From assembly GCA_964017155.1 (NCBI GenBank), contig OZ024860.1:53686056-53750055 (forward strand): a stretch of 64,000 nt of DNA. The letters are read 5' to 3'. How positions within the stretch are numbered: the stretch's first letter is position 1; every line of letters begins with the position of its first letter. The DNA is from Oasisia sp. SBJ-2009. Its lineage: Eukaryota > Annelida > Polychaeta > Sabellida > Siboglinidae. Position numbers and translations under genes: made by a program. Below, piece by piece: positions 10,862-24,354 of this stretch. Under the pieces are notes generated by a model. The model was not told where the DNA came from. It saw nothing but the letters and a program-made list of their open reading frames with translations, and did no database searches.

Positions 10862-13800
10862 ACGAGGCATTTGGCGACCTTAACAGGGTGATAGTTGCAC
10901 AAATCGAGGAAAACGACAAAGTCCGATCCGTCTACCGGGGATCAGTTTTGTGAATCGAGAGAAACGGCCAAGTTCGACGCGCCGGTCGGTCTTCTCGGGC
11001 GTATTCCACGCACGGAGTGTAACTACGACTCTCTCGACGAAACCATCTGACCGTGCGCGTCGTCTTGCCAACTTTTGGAAACAAATCGAGCAAAACGACA
11101 AAGTCCGATCCGTCTACGGGGGATCAGTTGGGGAAGTATGTTTACATTCTTTTCAACAGAATTCCGTGCCGACCGCTGGGTAAACGGCGGGAGTAATAAT
11201 GAACCACTAACTAGATGAGGTGACGAGGCACTTGGCGACCTTAACAGGGTGATAGTTGCACAAATCGAGGAAAACGACAAAGTCCGATCCGTCTACGGGG
11301 GATCAGTTTTGTGAATCGAGAGAAACGGCCAAGTTCGACGCGCCGGTCGGTCTTCTCGGGCGTATTCCACGCACGGAGTGTAACTACGACTCTCTCGACG
11401 AAACCATCTGACCGTGCGCGTCGTCTTGCCAACTTTTGGAAACAAATCGAGGAAAACGACAAAGTCCGATCCGTGTACGGGGGATCAGTTGGGGAAGTCT
11501 GTTTACATTATTTTCAACAGAATTCCGTGCCGACCGCTGGGTAAACGGCGGGAGTAATAATGAACCACTAACTAGATGAGGTGACGAGGCATTTGGCGAC
11601 CTTAACAGGGTGATAGTTGCACAAATCGAGGAAAACCACAAAGTCCGATCCGTCTACGGGGGATCAGTTTTGAGAATCGAGAGAAACGGCCAAGTTCGAC
11701 GCGCCGGTCGGTCTTCTCTGGCGTATTCCACGCACGGAGTGTAACTACGACTCTCTCGACGAAACCAACTGACCGTGCGCGTCGTCTTGCCAACTTTTGG
11801 AAACAAATCGAGCAAAACGACAAAGTCCGATCCGTCAACGGGGGATCAGTTGGGGAAGCGTAAATGTCTGTTTACATTCTTTTCAACATAATTCCGTGGC
11901 GACCGCTGGGTAAACGGCGGGAGTAATAATGAACCACTAACTAGATGAGGTGACGAGGCATTTGGCGACCTTAACAGGGTGATAGTTGCACAAATCGAGG
12001 AAAACGACAAAGTCCGATCCGTCTACCGGGGATCAGTTTTGTGAATCGAGAGAAACGGCCAAGTTCGACGCGCCGGTCGGTCTTCTCGGGCGTATTCCAC
12101 GCACGGAGTGTAACTACGACTCTCTCGACGAAACCATCTGACCGTGCGCGTCGTCTTGCCAACTTTTGGAAACAAATCGAGCAAAACGACAAAGTCCGAT
12201 CCGTCTACGGGGGATCAGTTGGGGAAGTATGTTTACATTCTTTTCAACAGAATTCCGTGCCGACCGCTGGGTAAACGGCGGGAGTAATAATGAACCACTA
12301 ACTAGATGAGGTGACGAGGCACTTGGCGACCTTAACAGGGTGATAGTTGCACAAATCGAGGAAAACGACAAAGTCCGATCCGTCTACGGGGGATCAGTTT
12401 TGTGAATCGAGAGAAACGGCCAAGTTCGACGCGCCGGTCGGTCTTCTCGGGCGTATTCCACGCACGGAGTGTAACTACGACTCTCTCGACGAAACCATCT
12501 GACCGTGCGCGTCGTCTTGCCAACTTTTGGAAACAAATCGAGGAAAACGACAAAGTCCGATCCGTGTACGGGGGATCAGTTGGGGAAGTCTGTTTACATT
12601 ATTTTCAACATAATTCCGTGCCGACCGCTGGGTAAACGGCGGGAGTAATAATGAACCACTAACTAGATGAGGTGACGAGGCATTTGGCGACCTTAACAGG
12701 GTGATAGTTGCACAAATCGAGGAAAACCACAAAGTCCGATCCGTCTACGGGGGATCAGTTTTGAGAATCGAGAGAAACGGCCAAGTTCGACGCGCCGGTC
12801 GGTCTTCTCTGGCGTATTCCACGCACGGAGTGTAACTACGACTCTCTCGACGAAACCAACTGACCGTGCGCGTCGTCTTGCCAACTTTTGGAAACAAATC
12901 GAGCAAAACGACAAAGTCCGATCCGTCAACGGGGGATCAGTTGGGGAAGCGTAAATGTCTGTTTACATTCTTTTCAACATAATTCCGTGGCGACCGCTGG
13001 GTAAACGGCGGGAGTAATAATGAACCACTAACTAGATGAGGTGACGAGGCATTTGGCGACCTTAACAGGGTGATAGTTGCACAAATCGAGGAAAACGACA
13101 AAGTCCGATCCGTCTACCGGGGATCAGTTTTGTGAATCGAGAGAAACGGCCAAGTTCGACGCGCCGGTCGGTCTTCTCGGGCGTATTCCACGCACGGAGT
13201 GTAACTACGACTCTCTCGACGAAACCATCTGACCGTGCGCGTCGTCTTGCCAACTTTTGGAAACAAATCGAGCAAAACGACAAAGTCCGATCCGTCTACG
13301 GGGGATCAGTTGGGGAAGTATGTTTACATTCTTTTCAACAGAATTCCGTGCCGACCGCTGGGTAAACGGCGGGAGTAATAATGAACCACTAACTAGATGA
13401 GGTGACGAGGCACTTGGCGACCTTAACAGGGTGATAGTTGCACAAATCGAGGAAAACGACAAAGTCCGATCCGTCTACGGGGGATCAGTTTTGTGAATCG
13501 AGAGAAACGGCCAAGTTCGACGCGCCGGTCGGTCTTCTCGGGCGTATTCCACGCACGGAGTGTAACTACGACTCTCTCGACGAAACCATCTGACCGTGCG
13601 CGTCGTCTTGCCAACTTTTGGAAACAAATCGAGGAAAACGACAAAGTCCGATCCGTGTACGGGGGATCAGTTGGGGAAGTCTGTTTACATTATTTTCAAC
13701 AGAATTCCGTGCCGACCGCTGGGTAAACGGCGGGAGTAATAATGAACCACTAACTAGATGAGGTGACGAGGCATTTGGCGACCTTAACAGGGTGATAGTT

Positions 13801-16334
13801 GCACAAATCGAGGAAAACCACAAAGTCCGATCCGTCTACGGGGGATCAGTTTTGAGAATCGAGAGAAACGGCCAAGTTCGACGCGCCGGTCGGTCTTCTC
13901 TGGCGTATTCCACGCACGGAGTGTAACTACGACTCTCTCGACGAAACCAACTGACCGTGCGCGTCGTCTTGCCAACTTTTGGAAACAAATCGAGCAAAAC
14001 GACAAAGTCCGATCCGTCAACGGGGGATCAGTTGGGGAAGCGTAAATGTCTGTTTACATTCTTTTCAACATAATTCCGTGGCGACCGCTGGGTAAACGGC
14101 GGGAGTAATAATGAACCACTAACTAGATGAGGTGACGAGGCATTTGGCGACCTTAACAGGGTGATAGTTGCACAAATCGAGGAAAACGACAAAGTCCGAT
14201 CCGTCTACCGGGGATCAGTTTTGTGAATCGAGAGAAACGGCCAAGTTCGACGCGCCGGTCGGTCTTCTCGGGCGTATTCCACGCACGGAGTGTAACTACG
14301 ACTCTCTCGACGAAACCATCTGACCGTGCGCGTCGTCTTGCCAACTTTTGGAAACAAATCGAGCAAAACGACAAAGTCCGATCCGTCTACGGGGGATCAG
14401 TTGGGGAAGTATGTTTACATTCTTTTCAACAGAATTCCGTGCCGACCGCTGGGTAAACGGCGGGAGTAATAATGAACCACTAACTAGATGAGGTGACGAG
14501 GCACTTGGCGACCTTAACAGGGTGATAGTTGCACAAATCGAGGAAAACGACAAAGTCCGATCCGTCTACGGGGGATCAGTTTTGTGAATCGAGAGAAACG
14601 GCCAAGTTCGACGCGCCGGTCGGTCTTCTCGGGCGTATTCCACGCACGGAGTGTAACTACGACTCTCTCGACGAAACCATCTGACCGTGCGCGTCGTCTT
14701 GCCAACTTTTGGAAACAAATCGAGGAAAACGACAAAGTCCGATCCGTGTACGGGGGATCAGTTGGGGAAGTCTGTTTACATTATTTTCAACATAATTCCG
14801 TGCCGACCGCTGGGTAAACGGCGGGAGTAATAATGAACCACTAACTAGATGAGGTGACGAGGCATTTGGCGACCTTAACAGGGTGATAGTTGCACAAATC
14901 GAGGAAAACCACAAAGTCCGATCCGTCTACGGGGGATCAGTTTTGAGAATCGAGAGAAACGGCCAAGTTCGACGCGCCGGTCGGTCTTCTCTGGCGTATT
15001 CCACGCACGGAGTGTAACTACGACTCTCTCGACGAAACCAACTGACCGTGCGCGTCGTCTTGCCAACTTTTGGAAACAAATCGAGCAAAACGACAAAGTC
15101 CGATCCGTCAACGGGGGATCAGTTGGGGAAGCGTAAATGTCTGTTTACATTCTTTTCAACATAATTCCGTGGCGACCGCTGGGTAAACGGCGGGAGTAAT
15201 AATGAACCACTAACTAGATGAGGTGACGAGGCATTTGGCGACCTTAACAGGGTGATAGTTGCACAAATCGAGGAAAACGACAAAGTCCGATCCGTCTACC
15301 GGGGATCAGTTTTGTGAATCGAGAGAAACGGCCAAGTTCGACGCGCCGGTCGGTCTTCTCGGGCGTATTCCACGCACGGAGTGTAACTACGACTCTCTCG
15401 ACGAAACCATCTGACCGTGCGCGTCGTCTTGCCAACTTTTGGAAACAAATCGAGCAAAACGACAAAGTCCGATCCGTCTACGGGGGATCAGTTGGGGAAG
15501 TATGTTTACATTCTTTTCAACAGAATTCCGTGCCGACCGCTGGGTAAACGGCGGGAGTAATAATGAACCACTAACTAGATGAGGTGACGAGGCACTTGGC
15601 GACCTTAACAGGGTGATAGTTGCACAAATCGAGGAAAACGACAAAGTCCGATCCGTCTACGGGGGATCAGTTTTGTGAATCGAGAGAAACGGCCAAGTTC
15701 GACGCGCCGGTCGGTCTTCTCGGGCGTATTCCACGCACGGAGTGTAACTACGACTCTCTCGACGAAACCATCTGACCGTGCGCGTCGTCTTGCCAACTTT
15801 TGGAAACAAATCGAGGAAAACGACAAAGTCCGATCCGTGTACGGGGGATCAGTTGGGGAAGTCTGTTTACATTATTTTCAACAGAATTCCGTGCCGACCG
15901 CTGGGTAAACGGCGGGAGTAATAATGAACCACTAACTAGATGAGGTGACGAGGCATTTGGCGACCTTAACAGGGTGATAGTTGCACAAATCGAGGAAAAC
16001 CACAAAGTCCGATCCGTCTACGGGGGATCAGTTTTGAGAATCGAGAGAAACGGCCAAGTTCGACGCGCCGGTCGGTCTTCTCTGGCGTATTCCACGCACG
16101 GAGTGTAACTACGACTCTCTCGACGAAACCAACTGACCGTGCGCGTCGTCTTGCCAACTTTTGGAAACAAATCGAGCAAAACGACAAAGTCCGATCCGTC
16201 AACGGGGGATCAGTTGGGGAAGCGTAAATGTCTGTTTACATTCTTTTCAACATAATTCCGTGGCGACCGCTGGGTAAACGGCGGGAGTAATAATGAACCA
16301 CTAACTAGATGAGGTGACGAGGCATTTGGCGACC
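9789..16334 (+). repeat. 1091-bp trimer higher-order repeat, six copies
   Basis: Trimers of 361 + 361 + 369 bp start at 9789, 10880, 11971, 13062, 14153 and 15244. The first differs from the rest (AAATCGGGC near 10005 where later copies have AAATCGAGC). The equivalent trimer is present only once in the upstream 5819-bp copy (3970-5060), so this looks like a local amplification after the larger duplication. Copies 2 to 6 alternate at one site in the second unit: CAACAGAATT near 11516, CAACATAATT near 12606, then AG, AT, AG again. That gives a 2182-bp period on top. Confidence 0.92.
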
Positions 16335-19300
16335 TTAACAGGGTGATAGTTGCACAAATCGAGGAAAACGACAAAGTCCGATCCGTCTACGGGAGATCAG
16401 TTTTGTGAATCGAGAGAAACGGCCAAGTTCGACGCGCCGGTCGGTCTTCTCGGGCGTATTTCACGCACGGAGTGTAACTACGACTCTCTCGACGAAACCA
16501 TCTGACCGTGCGCGTCGTCTTGCCAACTTTTGGAAACAAATCGAGGAAAACGACAAAGTCCGATCCGTCTACGGGGGATCAGTTGGGGAAGTCTGTTTAC
16601 ATTATTTTCAACAGAATTCCGTGCCGACCGCTGGGTAAACGGCGGGAGTAATAATGAACCACTAACTAGATGAGGTGACGAGGCATTTGGCGACCTTAAC
16701 AGGGTGATAGTTGCACAAATCGAGGAAAACCACAAAGTCCGATCCGTCTACGGGGGATCAGTTTTGAGAATCGAGAGAAACGGCCAAGTTCGACGCGCCG
16801 GTCGGTCTTCTCGCACGGAGTGTAACTACGACTCTCTCGACGAAACCAACTGACCGTGCGCGTCGTCTTGCCAACTTTTGGAAACAAATCGAGGAAAACG
16901 ACAAAGTCCGATCCGTCTACGGGGGATCAGTTGGGGAAGTCTGTTTACATTCTTTTCAACAGCATTCCGTGCCGACCGCTGGGTAAACGGCGGGAGTAAT
17001 AATGAACCACTAACTAGATGAGGTGACGAGGCATTTGGCGACCTTAACAGGGTGATAGTTGCACAAATCGAGGAAAACGACAAAGTCCGATCCGCTTACG
17101 GGGGATCAGTTTTGAGAATCGAGAGAAACGGCCAAGTTCGACGCGCCGGTCGGTCTTCTCTGGCGTATTCCACGCACGGAGTGTAACTACGACTCTCTCG
17201 ACGAAACCAACTGACCGTGCGCGTCGTCTTGCCAACTTTTGGAAACAAATCGAGCAAAACGACAAAGTCCGATCCGTCAACGGGGGATCAGTTGGGGAAG
17301 CGTAAATGTCTGTTTACATTCTTTTCAACATAATTCCGTGGCGACCGCTGGGTAAACGGCGGGAGTAATAATGAACCACTAACTAGATGAGGTGTCAAGA
17401 CATTTGGCGACCTTAACAGGGTGATAGTTGCACAAATCGAGGAAAACGACAAAGTCCGATCCGTCTACGGGGGATCAGTTTTGAGAATCGAGAGAAACGG
17501 CCAAGTTCGACGCGCCGGTCGGTCTTCTCGGGCGTGTGCCACGCAAGGGGTGTAACTACGACTCTCTCGACGAAACCAACTGACCGTGCGCGTCGTCTTG
17601 CCAACTTTTGGAAACATATCGAGGAAAACGACAAAGTCCGATCCGTCAACGGGGGATCAGTTGGGGAAGCGTAAATGTCTGTTTACATTCTTTTCAACAG
17701 AATTCCGTGGCGACCGCTGGGTAAACGGCGGGAGTAATAATGAACCACTAACTAGATGAGGTGTCAAGACATTTGGCGACCTTAACAGGGTGATAGTTGC
17801 ACAAATCGAGGAAAACGACAAAGTCCGATCCGTCTACGGGGGATCAGTTTTGAGAATCGAGAGAAACGGCCAAGTTCGACGCGCCGGTCGGTCTTCTCGG
17901 GCGTGTGCCACGCAAGGGGTGTAACTACGACTCTCTCGACGAAACCAACTGACCGTGCGCGTCGTCTTGCCAACTTTTGGAAACAAATCGAGCAAAACGA
18001 CAAAGTCCGATCCGTCAACGGGGGATCAGTTGGGGAAGCGTAAATGTCTGTTTACATTCTTTTCAACATAATTCCGTGGCGACCGCTGGGTAAACGGCGG
18101 GAGTAATAATGAACCACTAACTAGATGAGGTGTCAAGACATTTGGCGACCTTAACAGGGTGATAGTTGCACAAATCGAGGAAAACGACAAAGTCCGATCC
18201 GTCTACGGGGGATCAGTTTTGAGAATCGAGAGAAACGGCCAAGTTCGACGCGCCGGTCGGTCTTCTCGGGCGTGTGCCACGCAAGGGGTGTAACTACGAC
18301 TCTCTCGACGAAACCAACTGACCGTGCGCGTCGTCTTGCCAACTTTTGGAAACATATCGAGGAAAACGACAAAGTCCGATCCGTCAACGGGGGATCAGTT
18401 GGGGAAGCGTAAATGTCTGTTTACATTCTTTTCAACAGAATTCCGTGGCGACCGCTGGGTAAACGGCGGGAGTAATAATGAACCACTAACTAGATGAGGT
18501 GTCAAGACATTTGGCGACCTTAACAGGGTGATAGTTGCACAAATCGAGGAAAACGACAAAGTCCGATCCGTCTACGGGGGATCAGTTTTGAGAATCGAGA
18601 GAAACGGCCAAGTTCGACGCGCCGGTCGGTCTTCTCGGGCGTGTGCCACGCAAGGGGTGTAACTACGACTCTCTCGACGAAACCAACTGACCGTGCGCGT
18701 CGTCTTGCCAACTTTTGGAAACAAATCGAGGAAAACGACAAAGTCCGATCAGTCTACGGGGGATCAGTTGGGGAAGCGTAAATGTATGTTTACATTCTTT
18801 TCAACAGAATTCCGTGGCGACCGCTGGGTAAACGGCGGGAGTAATAATGAACCACTAACTAGATGAGGTGACGAGGCATTTGGCGACCTTAACAGGGTGA
18901 TAGTTGCACAAATCGAGGAAAACGACAAAGTCCGATCCGTCTACGGGGGATCAGTTTTGAGAATCGAGAGAAACGGCCACGTTCGACTCGCCGGTCGGTC
19001 TTCTCGGGCGTATTCCACGCACGGAGTGTAACTACGACTCTCTCGACGAAACCAACTGACCGTGCGCGTCGTCTTGCCAACTTTTGGAAACAAATCGAGG
19101 AAAACGACAAAGTCCGATCCGTCTACGGGGGATCAGTTGGGGAAGTCTGTTTACATTCTTTTCAACAGCATTCCGTGCCGACCGCTGGGTAAACGGCGGG
19201 AGTAATAATGAACCACTAACTAGATGAGGTGACGAGGCACTTGGCGACCTTAACAGGGTGATAGTTGCACAAATCGAGGAAAACGACAAAGTCCAATCCG

Positions 19301-21078
19301 TCTACGGGGGATCACTTTTGAGAATCGAGAGAAACGGCCAAGTTCGACGCGCCGGTCGGTCTTCTCGGGCGTATTCCACGCACGGAGTGTAACTACGACT
19401 CTCTCGACGAAACCAACTGACCGTGCGCGTCGTCTTGCCAACTTTTGGAAACAAATCGAGGAAAACGACAAAGTCCGATCCGTCTACGGTGGATCAGTTG
19501 GGGAAGTCTGTTTACATTATTTTCAACAGAATTCCGTGCCGACCGCTGGGTAAACGGCGGGAGTAATAATGAACCACTAACTAGATGAGGTGACGAGGCA
19601 TTTGGCGACCTTAACAGGGTGATAGTTGCACAAATCGAGGAAAACCACAAAGTCCGATCCGTCTACGGGGGATCAGTTTTGAGAATCGAGAGAAACGGCC
19701 AAGTTCGACGCGCCGGTCGGTCTTCTCTGGCGTATTCCACGCACGGAGTGTAACTACGACTCTCTCGACGAAACCAACTGACCGTGCGCGTCGTCTTGCC
19801 AACTTTTGGAAACAAATCGAGCAAAACGACAAAGTCCGATCCGTCAACGGGGGATCAGTTGGGGAAGCGTAAATGTCTGTTTACATTCTTTTCAACATAA
19901 TTCCGTGGCGACCGCTGGGTAAACGGCGGGAGTAATAATGAACCACTAACTAGATGAGGTGTCAAGACATTTGGCGACCTTAACAGGGTGATAGTTGCAC
20001 AAATCGAGGAAAACGACAAAGTCCGATCCGTCTACGGGGGATCAGTTTTGAGAATCGAGAGAAACGGCCAAGTTCGACGCGCCGGTCGGTCTTCTCGGGC
20101 GTGTGCCACGCAAGGGGTGTAACTACGACTCTCTCGACGAAACCAACTGACCGTGCGCGTCGTCTTGCCAACTTTTGGAAACATATCGAGGAAAACGACA
20201 AAGTCCGATCCGTCAACGGGGGATCAGTTGGGGAAGCGTAAATGTCTGTTTACATTCTTTTCAACAGAATTCCGTGGCGACCGCTGGGTAAACGGCGGGA
20301 GTAATAATGAACCACTAACTAGATGAGGTGTCAAGACATTTGGCGACCTTAACAGGGTGATAGTTGCACAAATCGAGGAAAACGACAAAGTCCGATCCGT
20401 CTACGGGGGATCAGTTTTGAGAATCGAGAGAAACGGCCAAGTTCGACGCGCCGGTCGGTCTTCTCGGGCGTGTGCCACGCAAGGGGTGTAACTACGACTC
20501 TCTCGACGAAACCAACTGACCGTGCGCGTCGTCTTGCCAACTTTTGGAAACAAATCGAGGAAAACGACAAAGTCCGATCAGTCTACGGGGGATCAGTTGG
20601 GGAAGCGTAAATGTCTGTTTACATTCTTTTCAACAGAATTCCGTGGCGACCGCTGGGTAAACGGCGGGAGTAATAATGAACCACTAACTAGATGAGGTGA
20701 CGAGGCATTTGGCGACCTTAACAGGGTGATAGTTGCACAAATCGAGGAAAACGACAAAGTCCGATCCGTCTACGGGGGATCAGTTTTGAGAATCGAGAGA
20801 AACGGCCACGTTCGACTCGCCGGTCGGTCTTCTCGGGCGTATTCCACGCACGGAGTGTAACTACGACTCTCTCGACGAAACCAACTGACCGTGCGCGTCG
20901 TCTTGCCAACTTTTGGAAACAAATCGAGCAAAACGACAAAGTCCGATCCGTCTACGGGGGATCAGTTGGGGAAGTATGTTTACATTCTTTTCAACAGAAT
21001 TCCGTGCCGACCGCTGGGTAAACGGCGGGAGTAATAATGAACCACTAACTAGATGAGGTGACGAGGCACTTGGCGACC
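16335..21078 (+). repeat. 4744-bp higher-order repeat, copy 1
   Basis: Unit starts are 16335, 16696, 17044, 17413, 17782, 18151, 18520, 18889, 19250, 19611, 19980, 20349 and 20718. The opening unit has the private variant ACGGGAGATCAG near 16390, found again near 21134. The tail (19611-21078; 369, 369, 369, 361) matches the order of 702-2169 and 6521-7988, so the block combines a new head with an older segment. The variant CCGCTTACGG first appears here, near 17091; I see none to its left. Confidence 0.88.
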
Positions 21079-24000
21079 TTAACAGGGTGATAGTTGCACA
21101 AATCGAGGAAAACGACAAAGTCCGATCCGTCTACGGGAGATCAGTTTTGTGAATCGAGAGAAACGGCCAAGTTCGACGCGCCGGTCGGTCTTCTCGGGCG
21201 TATTTCACGCACGGAGTGTAACTACGACTCTCTCGACGAAACCATCTGACCGTGCGCGTCGTCTTGCCAACTTTTGGAAACAAATCGAGGAAAACGACAA
21301 AGTCCGATCCGTCTACGGGGGATCAGTTGGGGAAGTCTGTTTACATTATTTTCAACAGAATTCCGTGCCGACCGCTGGGTAAACGGCGGGAGTAATAATG
21401 AACCACTAACTAGATGAGGTGACGAGGCATTTGGCGACCTTAACAGGGTGATAGTTGCACAAATCGAGGAAAACCACAAAGTCCGATCCGTCTACGGGGG
21501 ATCAGTTTTGAGAATCGAGAGAAACGGCCAAGTTCGACGCGCCGGTCGGTCTTCTCGCACGGAGTGTAACTACGACTCTCTCGACGAAACCAACTGACCG
21601 TGCGCGTCGTCTTGCCAACTTTTGGAAACAAATCGAGGAAAACGACAAAGTCCGATCCGTCTACGGGGGATCAGTTGGGGAAGTCTGTTTACATTCTTTT
21701 CAACAGCATTCCGTGCCGACCGCTGGGTAAACGGCGGGAGTAATAATGAACCACTAACTAGATGAGGTGACGAGGCATTTGGCGACCTTAACAGGGTGAT
21801 AGTTGCACAAATCGAGGAAAACGACAAAGTCCGATCCGCTTACGGGGGATCAGTTTTGAGAATCGAGAGAAACGGCCAAGTTCGACGCGCCGGTCGGTCT
21901 TCTCTGGCGTATTCCACGCACGGAGTGTAACTACGACTCTCTCGACGAAACCAACTGACCGTGCGCGTCGTCTTGCCAACTTTTGGAAACAAATCGAGCA
22001 AAACGACAAAGTCCGATCCGTCAACGGGGGATCAGTTGGGGAAGCGTAAATGTCTGTTTACATTCTTTTCAACATAATTCCGTGGCGACCGCTGGGTAAA
22101 CGGCGGGAGTAATAATGAACCACTAACTAGATGAGGTGTCAAGACATTTGGCGACCTTAACAGGGTGATAGTTGCACAAATCGAGGAAAACGACAAAGTC
22201 CGATCCGTCTACGGGGGATCAGTTTTGAGAATCGAGAGAAACGGCCAAGTTCGACGCGCCGGTCGGTCTTCTCGGGCGTGTGCCACGCAAGGGGTGTAAC
22301 TACGACTCTCTCGACGAAACCAACTGACCGTGCGCGTCGTCTTGCCAACTTTTGGAAACATATCGAGGAAAACGACAAAGTCCGATCCGTCAACGGGGGA
22401 TCAGTTGGGGAAGCGTAAATGTCTGTTTACATTCTTTTCAACAGAATTCCGTGGCGACCGCTGGGTAAACGGCGGGAGTAATAATGAACCACTAACTAGA
22501 TGAGGTGTCAAGACATTTGGCGACCTTAACAGGGTGATAGTTGCACAAATCGAGGAAAACGACAAAGTCCGATCCGTCTACGGGGGATCAGTTTTGAGAA
22601 TCGAGAGAAACGGCCAAGTTCGACGCGCCGGTCGGTCTTCTCGGGCGTGTGCCACGCAAGGGGTGTAACTACGACTCTCTCGACGAAACCAACTGACCGT
22701 GCGCGTCGTCTTGCCAACTTTTGGAAACAAATCGAGCAAAACGACAAAGTCCGATCCGTCAACGGGGGATCAGTTGGGGAAGCGTAAATGTCTGTTTACA
22801 TTCTTTTCAACATAATTCCGTGGCGACCGCTGGGTAAACGGCGGGAGTAATAATGAACCACTAACTAGATGAGGTGTCAAGACATTTGGCGACCTTAACA
22901 GGGTGATAGTTGCACAAATCGAGGAAAACGACAAAGTCCGATCCGTCTACGGGGGATCAGTTTTGAGAATCGAGAGAAACGGCCAAGTTCGACGCGCCGG
23001 TCGGTCTTCTCGGGCGTGTGCCACGCAAGGGGTGTAACTACGACTCTCTCGACGAAACCAACTGACCGTGCGCGTCGTCTTGCCAACTTTTGGAAACATA
23101 TCGAGGAAAACGACAAAGTCCGATCCGTCAACGGGGGATCAGTTGGGGAAGCGTAAATGTCTGTTTACATTCTTTTCAACAGAATTCCGTGGCGACCGCT
23201 GGGTAAACGGCGGGAGTAATAATGAACCACTAACTAGATGAGGTGTCAAGACATTTGGCGACCTTAACAGGGTGATAGTTGCACAAATCGAGGAAAACGA
23301 CAAAGTCCGATCCGTCTACGGGGGATCAGTTTTGAGAATCGAGAGAAACGGCCAAGTTCGACGCGCCGGTCGGTCTTCTCGGGCGTGTGCCACGCAAGGG
23401 GTGTAACTACGACTCTCTCGACGAAACCAACTGACCGTGCGCGTCGTCTTGCCAACTTTTGGAAACAAATCGAGGAAAACGACAAAGTCCGATCAGTCTA
23501 CGGGGGATCAGTTGGGGAAGCGTAAATGTCTGTTTACATTCTTTTCAACAGAATTCCGTGGCGACCGCTGGGTAAACGGCGGGAGTAATAATGAACCACT
23601 AACTAGATGAGGTGACGAGGCATTTGGCGACCTTAACAGGGTGATAGTTGCACAAATCGAGGAAAACGACAAAGTCCGATCCGTCTACGGGGGATCAGTT
23701 TTGAGAATCGAGAGAAACGGCCACGTTCGACTCGCCGGTCGGTCTTCTCGGGCGTATTCCACGCACGGAGTGTAACTACGACTCTCTCGACGAAACCAAC
23801 TGACCGTGCGCGTCGTCTTGCCAACTTTTGGAAACAAATCGAGGAAAACGACAAAGTCCGATCCGTCTACGGGGGATCAGTTGGGGAAGTCTGTTTACAT
23901 TCTTTTCAACAGCATTCCGTGCCGACCGCTGGGTAAACGGCGGGAGTAATAATGAACCACTAACTAGATGAGGTGACGAGGCACTTGGCGACCTTAACAG

Positions 24001-24259
24001 GGTGATAGTTGCACAAATCGAGGAAAACGACAAAGTCCGATCCGTCTACGGGGGATCACTTTTGAGAATCGAGAGAAACGGCCAAGTTCGACGCGCCGGT
24101 CGGTCTTCTCGGGCGTATTCCACGCACGGAGTGTAACTACGACTCTCTCGACGAAACCAACTGACCGTGCGCGTCGTCTTGCCAACTTTTGGAAACAAAT
24201 CGAGGAAAACGACAAAGTCCGATCCGTCTACGGGGGATCAGTTGGGGAAGTCTGTTTAC
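21079..24259 (+). repeat. 4744-bp higher-order repeat, copy 2 (partial)
   Basis: Starts 21079, 21440, 21788, 22157, 22526, 22895, 23264, 23633 and 23994 each lie 4744 bp after their partners with the same lengths and variants. The correspondence ends around 24259: copy 1 has TTTACATTATTTTC near 19510 where this copy has TTTACATTCTTTTC, and the next unit is a different class. The exact end point is approximate. Confidence 0.85.
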
Positions 24260-24354
24260 ATTCTTTTCAACAGAATTCCGTGCCGACCGCTGGGTAAACG
24301 GCGGGAGTAATAATGAACCACTAACTGGATGAGGTGACGAGGCATTTGGCGACC

